64,000 nucleotides of DNA, from assembly GCA_943737045.1 (NCBI GenBank), contig CALSFV010000137.1:48501-112500 (forward strand). The letters are read 5' to 3'. Each line of letters opens with the position of its first letter. The stretch's first letter is position 1. Made by a program: the position numbers and the translations under genes. Positions 34,831 through 46,716 of the stretch are shown here, piece after piece. This DNA is from Parapristionchus giblindavisi. Lineage: Eukaryota > Nematoda > Chromadorea > Rhabditida > Diplogasteridae. A model generated the notes under the pieces. The model was not told where the DNA came from. It saw only the letters and a list, made by a program, of their open reading frames with translations, and ran no database searches.

Positions 34831-35786
34831 GGTGGAGCACCATATTGCGATTGATATGACATATAAGGTGTGGGATAATGACATTGATAAGGATTAAAGG
34901 GTATAGTATTGGGTCTAGAAATGGGACGATATGACTGGAACGACTGGGGCTGATTATGATAATTAGGCTGAACACGACGATTGGGGAAGTTATTGGTATG
35001 AACTGAATAATTGGAATGAGAGGAATTTAATCTAGTACGGTTGGGGATGCGATTGGGGCGACTATTACGATTTATGGGTGGAGTTGGGCGTCTATCAGCG
35101 GGGTTTGCAATGGAGGCACGAATATACACATCACGAAAGTGAGGGTCAGATTTAATTCTTGATGCGTATTTAAGCATTAAGTCTCTATGTTTCTTAGTAG
35201 GACACAAGACCTTTGTAAGACGAGGGAAGGATGAATCATTACCCGATACAGGCATGCGATAGACAGATAGAGGCATGAACGGACAACCAATAATTGAGCT
35301 GATACGAACAACACTGTTGTAATCATCAAATAACGATTGATATGGATCTTGGGAATCGCTAAGAGGCAGCCGAGCGAGTACTAAACTACGTTCAAGATCC
35401 TTAGTATCTTCTATTGGGGGAGGAGGAGGTGGCGTTTGGCCATCATTGGGAGGAGTGATCGATTGATTGGGAGTCGTGGAAGGATCAACCAGAACAGTAT
35501 CAGGAGTGTTGCATGAACAGGCACAAGGGGGCGGAATAGAAGAAGAGAGAGTCTTTGTCAACTCACGTAGTTGATTAGTGGTTTCTTCTAATTCTCGAAG
35601 TTTCTCTTCAGTGGCAATCGATCGTTCACGTTCACGCTTCACTTCTGCTTGAAGAGTAATCATCATTGAGCAAAGATCAGAGACCGTCACTTCTGATCGA
35701 GAGTCGTCATCTACGCGTTGACGCTTCGACGTGGAGCTGGATGAGGAAGACGAATTAGGCGACAATAATGATTTAAGATGTTCCAT
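34788..35786 (-). CDS. LINE ORF1: RNA-binding coiled-coil protein
   Basis: A 332-residue intact frame starts at 35786 with a serine-rich, basic segment (MEHLKSLLSPNSSSSSSSTS, KRQRVDDD). It continues with a heptad-like coiled coil (LQAEVKRERERSIATEEKL), a proline-rich linker with PPPPPP, and a segment beginning RSLVLARLPLSDSQ that resembles an RNA-recognition fold. It ends in an asparagine/proline/tyrosine-rich tail. This order (coiled coil, RRM-like, disordered tail) is usual for ORF1 proteins of jockey/CR1 LINEs, which coat the element RNA. No zinc knuckles are seen. ORF1 ends at 34788, overlapping the ORF2 start region. Confidence 0.8.
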   Translation of the reverse strand: MEHLKSLLSPNSSSSSSSTSKRQRVDDDSRSEVTVSDLCSMMITLQAEVKRERERSIATEEKLRELEETTNQLRELTKTLSSSIPPPCACSCNTPDTVLVDPSTTPNQSITPPNDGQTPPPPPPIEDTKDLERSLVLARLPLSDSQDPYQSLFDDYNSVVRISSIIGCPFMPLSVYRMPVSGNDSSFPRLTKVLCPTKKHRDLMLKYASRIKSDPHFRDVYIRASIANPADRRPTPPINRNSRPNRIPNRTRLNSSHSNYSVHTNNFPNRRVQPNYHNQPQSFQSYRPISRPNTIPFNPYQCHYPTPYMSYQSQYGAPPNFGLPITPLMSNW

Positions 35787-36268
35787 AACTTATCTGGTAC
35801 CGATCAATGATTTATGATTCTGCCTTCGGTACTAGACAGACAGCGACTAGGCGGTAGTTGATTAGATAGAAGAGGATTGGGTCGTCGATCAATACGGGAG
35901 AGACTATTTCACTCACCTCCCCTAGTGAAGGAAGGGGGAAGGAGTGAAGGAAGGGGGAAGGAGTGTGAAGGAAGGGGGAAGGAGTGTGAAGGAAGGGGGA
36001 AGGAGTGAGGAAGGGGGAAGGAGTCTGAACAGCATTTTCCGCATTTTCGTGCATTTTCCAAGTTCTGAACACTGCATAAGCAATGTCTCAGCTAACTACA
36101 TTACTTAGATGAAGTTCAGCTAGAAATGCCCCTTCAGCTTAAATAAACGATGAAGCAAAAAAGCATGAGGATTGCTAAGTTGTGCTCCAGCTAATTTGGG
36201 TAAACGTTTACTAACGAGCGCGCGCTCGTCTCCTAGAATAGGCTTTGAGTTATACAAGTTTTAGTAGC

Positions 36269-36338
36269 GTGTCTAGGTGGCGCAGTGGTAAGCGTCTTCC
36301 TCTGATAAGCGGGAGATAGGTGGTTCGGTTCCCAGTTC
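36269..36338 (+). pseudogene. tRNA-like SINE head in unit B
   Basis: Identical to 23093-23163, with the same GATCTTTTGCC word about 9 bases after the B box. Confidence 0.55.
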
Positions 36339-39300
36339 TTCCCTGATCTTTTGCCTGTTTGGATCTTAAATTATAATTAGCCGAATTACGTTTTCATTTA
36401 AGCTGAACGCTCAACTAGAATATAAGAAACCGATATAGCTTGCATTCTAGCTGAACTCTACTTGAGTGTATCGAGGTAGCAAAAGCAATTCTTGTATTTA
36501 AGTATCTTTTGGCTCAGTGTGAAGCTGCAGGCTACAAACTAAGTTTATATCATAACCCATGAGTGATACAAAACCTGGCCGAGTATGAGCCAGATTGGTT
36601 GAATTTTCAGAAATTTCGAAATTTCATTTTTTTCATTTTTCGAGGTACAGTAAGTACCTGCTCAGGTTAATATCCATTCTGCATAACAGCAATATGTCTT
36701 CTATATATAGTAGACAACAGTTCACTAGTGTTTCGCGAAATTTCGAGCTATTCGAGAGAAGTTTTAATTGGAGAAATGCGCTCGAAAATTGATAGGATTT
36801 TTTCCATGATGGCCACTAGTACTATAGTATCCTGCCAAAAGATGAGCCCGATTGCTCATCTGAGTCAAAAGTTATGACAATGCAAAGTTTTTGACGAAGA
36901 CTTTTGGCTGCTACTGTAGGTCGAATAGCTACGATCAGGTTTATTGATTTTTCGGGAATTTTCGGCTCAAAATGGGGGTTCAAAGATCAAATGGGAAATG
37001 CAATATAGTGCAAACTGATAAGATGGAGAAACGAACTGAATATCCAATGATTCAGTCATATCTGATCTTCCATAACAGTAATACACATGGGAGATCAAAG
37101 GTCAAAGATCAGACGATTTCTGAATAACCCCATCAGACAATGAAGAATCAATCAATAAATAGCTCCCAAAACAAGTAGGCCCCCTCAAATGAGGCTACAC
37201 GGACCCCTAGTGAACGAGTGAGGTCGTTTGCGCTTACGTTTTGACTACATGAAAACAAATATCTGGTTCTGAGCCGCATAATTCCAAAGGTGTATTTTTA
37301 CCTAGCCACAGTCGTATACAAAGTTTGCAGGTATACTTTTCTCATCGAAATATCAAAATCCCTGCCACTAACTTTAAGAGAAAAGGTTTGTCTCCGATTT
37401 CGATCGGCCAGTGAGTGTGGTTGGGGGTCATGAGAAGGCATAGCCACTTGATTTGGCCAAAATTGCAAATTATCGATTTTTTGTGATCTACCCTGAAAAT
37501 GATCATAACTCGGTTAATTTTCATCGTACAGCGAGCTGACATGTTTCATTCGAACTGTATTCTAATGCTCTCCAGAAAAGGTTCATGACCCGTTCGCTGC
37601 TAAGTCGTCTTCAGGGCGAAAAAACGCGAAAAAACACATTTCATGATCAAAAAGGTGACTTGTTATTTCATATCACGTGCAAATTCGGTATGTTGTTCAT
37701 TTACGGTATCTGTCCCCCCCAATGCTGTTTAGTAGAGGGCAAGGGACAACCATTTTTTTCGCCTCAACAGTTTTTCGATCGTATCTGCTTTCAAACCAAT
37801 GGACTATTCAAAAAAAGAAATGATGCTCTCGGAAAGACGAATAAAAAGTTCTTTTATGATCGAATAGCTATGACAACCCACTCATTTGCGTGCCTGCACA
37901 GATACTCTGGCCTCAGGAGTTTGAATCCATGTATGATTCAAGTAGAATGTTTGCAATTAATGTCGTGATCTAGCATGGAATGTACTCGAATTATGCATGG
38001 ATTACCCGTGATCATGCATGGATTCTGGATTCCAGGCAAGATCACGGAACATCCATGCATGATCACGAACTACGGATATTTCATGCATGGGATGTAATGC
38101 ATGAATATGCTTGTATTCGTGATCATGCAAGGATTTCAACACCACACAACTGACAGCCTCCCAAAATCTTGCTACACATACAGTATCGTCCAAAATTAAT
38201 GGGACACTTTTTTTTCATTTTTTATAACTTTTGAACCAGGAAAGCAATCAAGCTGATCTTTTGAGACAATGTACATAATTTATCAATGAATATTACAATG
38301 ATGTGTTGGTGTGATTAAATTAGTTCACTGATGCGTAGTGATGACGAAATCGAAGTATACTTTTTTGAAATTATTTATTTCTTTAGTAAGTAGTCCTGTT
38401 CTTCGGAAATATTGTGAGAGTGGCGACATCCACTAGGGCTGCACAATCAACAAAATCGGAATGGGTCTGACTCCGATTTCAAGCTGAAGCGAGGTTGAAA
38501 AATTAACTTCCGAAATTTAAAATTCCGCTTCTAGACGTGCTAACCACGCGTTCTAAGCACCAAAACGATGTGACGCGCTAATGATTAGACAAATATGCAA
38601 ATAGTTATCATCCAGTCGGTTCTTATTCATCGCTACTCTTTCGACATAGTGGTACAAATCCTTTTTCGTTTTAAAGCTAGCATTGATAATTATTTTTCTT
38701 CACAACCTCTGTTTGTTTTGCAAAATATAACATTGTCCATTTGTGGGTGTTGTTTTTATATTGGATACTAGGGGTTTGTGGTAGGTGTTTTCGAGGTATC
38801 CATCCCCGCGCTGTTAAATATCAGTCCGCATCGCTGTATAATTTGAGTTGGCCGGAAAGGGGCGGAGCTTGAAATCGGTATCTAGTTACTCGTTTATCAT
38901 ACTATATGTAGATGGTTTGATATCTCCGGTATTTGTGTCCTTTGGATGGTCTCGCAGATTGGTAGTTATTGCACTCTTTCTTTCCAAAATTTATATTTTC
39001 TCTTCTCAAAATTTATATTTAAAGATGGTGGCCCGCGAATGTTCTTGTAAATAACTACATTCCTCTTGCGGAAATGCAAAATAATATGCGAAAAGTTAGC
39101 ACAACCACTCATATGTCCCATAGTGCAGTGGCAAACGTTCAGACTCGTTACCCTTTTGAGACAAGTTCGAAACCTATTGCCGAATTTACTCAATTTTCAA
39201 AAAGCGCGCCCTTCCCTGCACCGGCCTGATAGTTCATTTATGTCTCTAGCAATCAATATGCTGAATCATCATAAAATAAATAGTGTACTGTATGTAGAAT

Positions 39301-40499
39301 TATTTTTGCTACTTTTCTGTCTTCATAGTTTGTTCACTAAAATATTCGTGGGACACCACCTTGAATGTGCATGCAATCATATACTTGTACAATCTCATTT
39401 ATTCATTCATTTCAAACATTCTTTTTGATCTGAATAGATATACAAAACCAATGAAGATCCACTTTTACTCTTAATATTTTAAAGTATTACAACAAGAAAA
39501 CAATTGTAAAATGACAAAAACAAAAATAACAGAAAAAACCAACTACGCCAACATAATCTTAAAACGACGATAAGGGAAAATTGATATTTAATGATTTCTG
39601 AAAGATTCGATTCAAAATCAATACAAGTGATGTTCGTTAATGAAAATTTTCGTTAATTCGTTAAGTCATTAAATTGACGAAAATAAAGTCGTAAATTTTC
39701 GTTAATTTTTCAAACGTCGAATTATTTTACCCAGACACGTCCATTTATAACATGAACAGAATATAATAATATCGAGATAATAATTGTTTTTGGAATTAAT
39801 AATTTTTAAAAATACAACAAAAATACGAATATGCCCAATCGATTAGATTTTGCCTAAAAGGTTAAAGGTGAAAACCCGCAAGTGTTCTTGTAAATCCCTA
39901 AGATCTCTTGTACGAATGTAAAGGGATATGCGTAAAGTGAGCACATCTCATCTATCCTTTAGCGAAGTGGGAAACGTTCGGAGTCATTACCCCTTTATCG
40001 TATAATACCGAATTTCCTCAATTTTCTAAAAAAAGTGCACGGGCCCGACGGTTCATTGATGTTTCTAGCGACGAATAAGCTGCATCAGCATAAAATGGAT
40101 GGTGGAATAGTTTTTGCAACCTTTTTGTCTCCAGATTGTTCATGAAACTATTCGATTAACTCAGAAAATGTGCTTTTCCATAATCGAGAAGCTGAATTTC
40201 ATTAACGAAAACATTAAAGAAAATTAAGTTATTTTCGTTAATTCGTTAATCGTATAACACTAGGGTTGGCAATAACGCACACGCATTGCGGGCCCGCAAT
40301 GCTCTGTAAAATCATTGCGGGCCTGCAACCTCGAAGGGAGGGGAGGGGGGGGGGAGATTTCGGGCCCGCAATCGCCAAATTTGTCGTTTCATGAATTGTT
40401 TTGATCTTATCAGAGTGAAAGTTACTTTTGTACTTGGGGCATTGTGGAATCAACAAAAGATTACAGTTTGACATGAACTGAAGTGTACATTATACAGTA

Positions 40500-41347
40500 C
40501 AGCCCGGTCGTGTTTTGTACACATTCTGCGCTGCGCTCCGCTGCGGGGCGCATTTGGACGCATCATTTATTTCCTTTGCGTTTGAATATTTTTGAATTCT
40601 CAGTCTTAATCATGAGTTTCCGTGATAAAAAATTCTTTTAATGAATAAAGTAACTGAAACAAATTTTTATTAATGAGAAAAAACAATTAAAAGGCAACTC
40701 ACATTGGTCCGAAAATGATGGGTACTGTAAATTTTCAAAAATATCTTTCGGCGATCGTGCGATCGATACGCAATATTACAGTATACCTTTCCAGTAAATT
40801 AATATGCATCGTTACATTTGCCTGACGCGCCTACGCCGTCTCGTAAAAAAACATTACATTTGGCGACGCGCGCGTCGACGTCAATTTTGGAGTGTGTTGG
40901 GCCCCAAGGGGAAAACCCTGATTGTCATCAGGGGTACGGTAGGAAGTTACCGTAACCATCGATCAATATTTGTTTGGCTACCGTAACCTTTTACCGTACC
41001 CCTGATGACAATCAGGGTTTTCCCCTTGGGACCCAACAGACTCCAAAATTGACGTCAACGCGCGCGTCGTCAAATGTAACGTTTTTTCACGTGACGGCGT
41101 AGGCGCGTCAGGCAAATGTAACGATGCAATAGTGATCATTTTCGGACCAGTGTGATTTGCCTTTTAATTGTTTTTTCTCATTAATAAAAATTTTGTTTCA
41201 GTTTCCTTAGTCATTAAAAGAACTGTTTATCACGGAAACTCATGATTAAGACTTTGAGAATTCAAAAATATTCATAGGCAAAGGAAATAAATGATGCGCC
41301 CCGCAGCGGAGCTCAGCAGAGAATGTGTACAAAACACGACCGGGCTG
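40500..41347. mobile_element. 848-bp TA-flanked palindrome, CAGCCCG family (short member)
   Basis: Starts CAGCCCGGTCGTGTTTTGTA and ends with the reverse complement; TA at 40498-40499 and 41348-41349. The arms pair almost throughout and include mirrored blocks such as GGGTTTTCCCC and ACGCGCGCGTCG around a centre near 40950, where GTTACCGTAACC sits. Unit A shows the uninterrupted site (about 27367). The outer 200 bases match the ends of the 10.8-kb element at 42700. No coding sequence. Tc1/mariner-like by target site. Confidence 0.9.
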
Positions 41348-41351
41348 TAGT

Positions 41352-42695
41352 GTATGATACGATAGATTTCGCTACGATATTGACGTGTCACGAATTCTTT
41401 AATGCCAAAAATGCATAGAGCAATTTTGTTAATTCGGCTAGAGTGACCGTTGTTCAACATGGGGAAGTGCATATTATTCAAATTTTTTGGGAGATCAAGG
41501 TCAAAGATGAGACGATTTCTGAATAGCGTAGATAAATTATTATTATTATAATTAAAACTCTCCTTCATCGTCATATGAGAAACTCTCATCGAAATTGCTC
41601 TCATCAGAAGCATAAGCGGAACCTTGTGTAACTTCGGCATGGGGGCATTGCGAATAGTATCAATATAAACGGTCTGGGGGACGAGGAGGGAGGAATAGGA
41701 GAAACCATGATGATATTAATAGGTAGAGGAACTAATAATAATATATAATAATATTTATTTCCTTATGCGATTAAAACAGATGAACTGAATTGATAGATGG
41801 ATAATAAATATATTAATAAGGGAATGCGTATAGCTGCAATAACTGGATCACAACAATGGGGGTTGGGGCGGGGGGTGGGGGGGGGGGGTATGGAAATTTT
41901 AATGGGTTTTGCTACTTATTGATAATGAACTAATCGAGAAGGCTAGCCCATGACCTAATAGAGACAAACGCCGCCCAATGATCATAAAGCCGAGCCAATA
42001 ATGGCGTTATCCCGAAATGGTTTATGATATGTTACAGATCACTGAAACACTGGGATTGATGACGACGAGGAATAATTTTAATTTAAATTCGAATAATTTA
42101 AATTGTATATCGCACTATACCACTGACTATCGCACTGAACCTTGAAACACCTTTTTGGACAGGAGTGCAAACTTTCTCAAAGTTCTAACTTTTGCATTAC
42201 AATTTGACAACTTTCGTGAAAAAGGACAGTTCAAGCAAAGATCGTGCTATGCACGAAACTCCATTCGTTGATTTTTTCACGTGATCGCATTTTCCGAAGG
42301 AAACTGATATTTTCATGGTTATTTTTGTTCTATTTACACTTTTCCATTCGGATATTGATATTTCTATGACAAAATGCATGGAATCAATGTATAGTTAGAT
42401 AAAATGTACGTTTCGTTGCCAAAACTCAAGAACGATCGCCAGACGAGCCTCACTCCTTCACTGAGGATCTTTGTAGACTGATATGTATGGACTTATTGAT
42501 CATGGAGATATTTATTGATTGATTCTTCTATTGTTATTTATCTGATGGTTTTTTTTCAATTTTTTTTGAATAATTTGCACGTTCCCATGTTGAACAACGG
42601 CCATTTCAGCCGAATTAACAAAATTGCTCTATGCATTTTTGGCATTAAAGAATTCGTGACACGTCAATATTGTAGCGAAACCTATCGTATCATAC
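41352..42695. repeat. Composite repeat R3, second copy, with inverted ends
   Basis: Ends GTATGATACGATAGATTTCG and CTATCGTATCATAC begin an inverted repeat of about 130 bases (41352-41490 with 42560-42695). The body matches 27515-30116 in reverse complement. A 185-bp LINE 3' tail (41733-41917, CCTTATGCGATTAAAACAG) is inserted. Non-coding. A third, partial copy is at 54240-54600. Confidence 0.75.
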
Positions 42696-43762
42696 AGTAC
42701 AGCCCGATCTCCTTTTGTACACGAGTAACACTGAGGCTCCCTGCGGCGCTCATTTGCGCTCATCATTTATTTCTGCGGGTACTGAATACTTTTCGATTCT
42801 CAAAGTCTTAATCATGAGTTTCCGTTATGAAAAGTTGTTTTAATGACTAAAGAAACTGAAACAAAATTTCTATTAATGAGAAAAAACAATTAAAAGGTAA
42901 ATCACACTGGTCCGAAAATGTTTGGGTAGAGAAATTTTTGAACGACGCAAATCATACTGTATGTTTAGCGGGAATTTTAAATTTTTAATGTTTTTCGTTG
43001 TTACTCACATTTCTTCGTTTTTTTCCTGTTTGGACGTTAGAGTGTCTTAGTCAAAATCTGCCAATAGCAAAATAGCGTTTAAGTTGTCCGTGTCATCCAG
43101 CCGCGACAGTGTAGCACAGACCTTCACTTGGCATTTTGCCAAGTAATTCAATTCACGATAACAGTAGAGTTTTCACTTCGTTTTGAGCTTATTATTTGGT
43201 GTTGTTCGATTGATTCTGTATTAAATCGATGCTCTTGCTGTTCTACTAGGTATTGGTAGTTGAACCAAGCCCATAATCAACTTAAAGTAGTAGTTAACTT
43301 AGTGTTGGCGCAGTTCGATGTAGTATTTCGTCTTTACTCTCTCAATTTCCTTTATTTTCTCGATGTACTGTGATCCGTATAGGACGGACGACCAAAAAGA
43401 CCGCGGTCATTTTGGTCGTCCGTCCTATACACTACAGGGCGGACGACCAAAATGACCGTGGATAATTGGCGTAGATCGGAATTATAACGCCTCCGGAACG
43501 ATAAATAGTGTTGTTGTTGTTACGAAATTTTCACCTTCTTTTGGTCCTTTACTCTGATTTCCTTTTATTATATCATTTGCTTACCTTTTGCGGACTTTTT
43601 GTTTTACTGTGGACTGAGTATGTTTATCATTCTAACATTACATATATAGAGGGCAAGTGCTCATTCTGATGACAATAAAATTAGGAAAACTGCGGGCTGA
43701 AAAAAAAACACGCAGCACGTCTATCTATTTGTCACGGCGCTTCGACTCATTCCAAGGCGTCC

Positions 43763-44094
43763 GCACTAATATATTCATCCACGTAATTACTTTATCGATT
43801 ATGTTTCTATTCACTATCAGCAGAGTTCTTTAGTTAAGGTTTGCTTAGGCTTAGTATTCGCACTACTCTATTGATCCACTTAATTACTTTATCGGTTAAG
43901 TTTCTATTCACAATCAGCAGAGTTCTTTAGTTAAGGTTTGCTTAGGCTTAGTATCCGCACTACTCTATTGATCCACTTAATTACTTTATCGGTTAAGTTT
44001 CTATTCACAATCAGCAGAGTTCTTTAGTTAAGGTTTGCTTAGGCTTAGTATCCGCACTACTCTATTGATCCACTTAATTACTTTATGATCCTCT
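43763..44094. repeat. 97-bp tandem repeat, about 3.4 copies
   Basis: CCGCACTA starts at 43761, 43858 (TCGCACTA), 43955 and 44052, giving a period of 97. Units share GAGTTCTTTAGTTAAGG and CTTAGGCTTAGTAT. The first unit is the most diverged. Confidence 0.9.
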
Positions 44095-44301
44095 TTAGCT
44101 AAAGAAAGTTGTTTATTTGCTAAAGACAGGATGGCCTTAATTAGTGTCTATAATGAGCATTCGACTAAATAGGTACAAAAAGATTAAAATGATATATGCG
44201 TGATGATTGTTATTTTCCGATAAATCTAGAAAAGAAAAATTGATCAAGAATAATAAACACAAGCAATCCATTTTTTAAAGTCCACAAAAGACCAGCAAAT
44301 G

Positions 44302-45021
44302 CACTGAGAGCAAAGTTACCTATATTCGGGCAAATGATTTGCCCCATCGGGGAACTCATGTAACAATTTGCCCGTATTCGGGCGAATCTCTTTAGCCAGA
44401 ATTTGGGCTATTATGTTTCGCCCAAATACGGGCAAATCGATACCCCGTTGTCGGAAATCAGGGAAGGCGCTGCTCACCCACGCCAGTTCGATTCCCACTT
44501 GGAGCACAAATCTTTTGCAGCTTTAAAACTTCGTTATATAACTTGATAGAGCTATTGTTGTTCTACTCTAGTAGAATCGTATTGAAAACACATAGTATAC
44601 TTTAAATTTATTGGCTTTTGGCAGTCCAAATCATCTTTCTTCTCTCATGATAGCTTGAGTATTTCACTAAAGTAACCCACTGACTTTCATTAACAGCAGA
44701 AAAATCAGCAAAAATGAAAAAATAAGAAATCAAGGATCACATGCTGATGTGACAATTTCAGATCGCCATGAATAAGTGGAAATGTACATACAAGGAACCG
44801 ACCAACCCACCGCGAACTAGCCAAGCCCCCTACCCACTGCGCTACCAGGACACCCTTGCACATAGCTCAGAACTCGTAGTCTTTTCAAAGAAACATATAA
44901 TCCTATAGCCATAAAGCGGGCAAATCGATTGCCCGAAATGGGCCACTCCAGATTTCTGGCAAATCGTTTACCAGGCAAATGGGAGTGGCGAACGATTTGC
45001 CAGGTAAGTTTGCTCTCAGTG
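44302..45021. mobile_element. 720-bp element with CACTGAGAGCAAA inverted ends
   Basis: CACTGAGAGCAAAGTTACC at the left and GGTAAGTTTGCTCTCAGTG at the right. Next to both ends are CGGGCAAAT / ATTTGCCCG repeats in opposite orientations. A target duplication is not clear (possibly TG). The interior has two tRNA-like pieces: a B box CCAGTTCGATTCCC at about 44485 (plus) followed by AAATCTTTTGC, and an A/B-box pair on the minus strand at 44875-44800. Confidence 0.6.
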
Positions 45022-45110
45022 TGATAAAAGGAAAGCAGAGCCAAGGTAACAAAGTAAAAACGACGATTTAAAAAAGTGAACAATTTGCCATTTTATGATG
45101 CAACATTATA

Positions 45111-45940
45111 GAACGGAACTCCTGTAAAAAATGCATGAAAATAAGAAAAAAAACTTTTGCGACCGTTTTAAATTTTTTCTTTCCGATTTGGATGATACTT
45201 TTTTTCATTAATCATAGCGAGGGCAAGAAGAAGGCCTATCCACTTGTTTTCGCCAAATTTGCGTTTTTATCGATTTTTTATCTACCACTTTGGGGACTAT
45301 CTCTCTCAAATATTGACCTACAGTGAGTAAATTTATTTCAATTGACTCGAAATAAACTAATATTTGACGTTACACAACTAAATGTATGTTGCTAAAACGC
45401 CATCTTCTACAATTTTTCATGGAAAAAACTCACAAACGGTACAATTTTTATTCGGGATTCTGATTTCCCTTCCTTGAATTGAGGAACAAACATATTTCAA
45501 ATGTCATAATTCGCTGCACACAATATCGATCCTCAGAGGGAATCCGGATTTTCTAGCACATCTTGAAAACTGTCAAATTTCATGACTTGTATTACTAGGT
45601 CATTTTGTAGAGCTCTTTGAGAGCCTTCGATTTGTATACCTTAATTGCGAATTTGCATAAAAATGAAGAGAGAGGAGATACGACATATATTTTTAATGAA
45701 AATAGCTCTCAGGATCGATATTGAGTGAAACAATTTCGCGCTGTAGGTCAATATTTGAGTGAGATATGGCTCCCCAAAGTGGCAGATCACGAAATCGATA
45801 AAAATGCAAATTTTGCGAAAACAAGTGGTTAGGCTTTCTCCTTTCTCTCGTTATTATTAATGTAACAATTATCATCCAAATCGGAGAGAAAAAATTAAAA
45901 CGGTCGTGTGACCTCTTTCATTCATACAGGAGATCCGTGA
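45111..45940. mobile_element. 830-bp TA-flanked fold-back, same family as 15690-18057
   Basis: Ends GAACGGAACTCCTGTA (left, three mismatches) and TACAGGAGATCCGTGA (right), with TA at 45109-45110 and 45941-45942. Arms include mirrored CAATATTTGA and AAAACAAGTGG blocks. Non-coding. Confidence 0.7.
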
Positions 45941-46330
45941 TAGGATGAAAATATGCATGGCAATAATACAAATACACGTAGGAACACTTTTTTGTGCGAA
46001 TAGTGTGAAAATGGCCGCCGCATCCCGCTGTTCACGGTCATTTTGGTCGTCCGCCATATACGCTACAAGACGGACGACCAAAAAGACCGCGGTCATTTTG
46101 GTCGTCCGTCCTGTAGCGTATAGGACGGACGGCCAAAATGACCGCGGTCTTTTTGGTCGTCCGTCCTATACGGTTAAGTTCGATGTACTATTTGATCGTG
46201 CGAATGTATTACTTCCTATTCTACTTAATGATTATATTTTCACATTTCCATTGCAGTCCTAGATGATGATGTCGTGGTGGCGTGAGGCAGTCGTTGTCAC
46301 GGAGATGGCGTCTGCGATTACCTCCTCTCG

Positions 46331-46440
46331 TTAGACCACGTCGACAGCATCATGTGCAAGCAGCAGCGCCTGCTCGAATAGCGCCGTGTGGTCGTCTTCT
46401 TCCTCATTAGAACGGCACAAAAGTTCGTGAACAGCGAATA
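46331..46440 (-). pseudogene. Coding-like tail fragment, left arm
   Basis: A minus-strand frame reads FAVHELLCRSNEEEDDHTAL, then FEQALLLAHDAVDVV and a TAA stop at 46333-46331. It is GC-rich and protein-like, in contrast to the AT-rich DNA around it. The same stretch is mirrored at 52547-52649. It may be a C-terminal exon of a second gene captured with the small-protein gene, but no upstream exon with a clear acceptor was found. Confidence 0.35.
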
Positions 46441-46611
46441 TTTTCGATTTATTGATTTTAATTTTAAACCAATCCAGGGGTCTCGCTTCGCTCGCTAATC
46501 CGACATCAGCACAACAAGTTAGAGTGACCGGTACGGATTATGTAATTGATTAGTGATTCATATTAAGTGATTTTGATTCTGACACTAGTGTGAGGGAGAG
46601 ATCTGGCTTAA

Positions 46612-46716
46612 AGGCACACCCCAAGCTAATTCGACTCTCCGCTTTGGCAACATTATTCCGCAGACAAAGAAAAAGTGTGACCAGAGCGGAGGGTCAAATT
46701 AGCTAGGGGTACGCCT
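46612..46716. mobile_element. 105-bp TTAA MITE upstream of the left-arm gene
   Basis: AGGCACACCCCAAGCTAATT and its complement AATTAGCTAGGGGTACGCCT, flanked by TTAA (46608-46611, 46717-46720). Mirrored at about 52265-52372 in the right arm, so it was present before the palindrome arose or was copied with it. It lies 85 bases upstream of the start codon and may overlap the promoter. Confidence 0.75.

Larger units (their letters stand above)
31843..36024 (-). mobile_element. Near-complete jockey/CR1-type LINE inserted in unit B
   Basis: On the minus strand a 5' end of tandem CCTTCCCCCTTCCTTCACAC-type units (36024-35935) is followed by ORF1, ORF2 and a 3' end of the form AATAAATTATTATTATTATA (31858-31843). 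Copy A shows the empty site (GAACTTCTGAACAGC); the insertion duplicates only TCTG, or CTG. The short 3' microsatellite tail instead of poly(A) is usual for this LINE group. Apart from one frameshift in ORF2 the element is intact, so it is young. Confidence 0.9.
30279..41351 (+). repeat. Large repeat unit, copy B (interrupted)
   Basis: Direct repeat of 21298-27388. Removing the LINE (31843-36024) and the TA palindrome (40500-41347) leaves about 6.0 kb that aligns end to end with copy A. The tRNA-like sequences are at 36269-36338 and 39115-39183. Differences from copy A are few, e.g. at 31484 (CAGGTGG versus CACGTGG) and a short insertion at about 39682. Confidence 0.85.
43370..46180. mobile_element. 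2.8-kb Mutator-like non-autonomous element, 9-bp target duplication
   Basis: The nonamer CGATGTACT occurs on both sides (43361-43369, 46181-46189); the right arm of the host palindrome has it once (about 52790-52798), an ideal empty site. The ends carry CCGTATAGGACGGACGACC in inverted orientation, followed on each side by several GGTCGTCCGTCCT / AGGACGGACGACC hairpins with GACCGCGGTC cores. The interior holds a 97-bp tandem repeat, a CACTGAGAG fold-back and a TA fold-back, with no transposase. The 9-bp duplication with long terminal repeats points to the Mutator/MULE group. Confidence 0.85.

Noticed and set aside
43763..44094. CRISPR-like array
   Set aside because: The 97-bp repeats are contiguous with no unique spacers; this is a eukaryotic tandem repeat.
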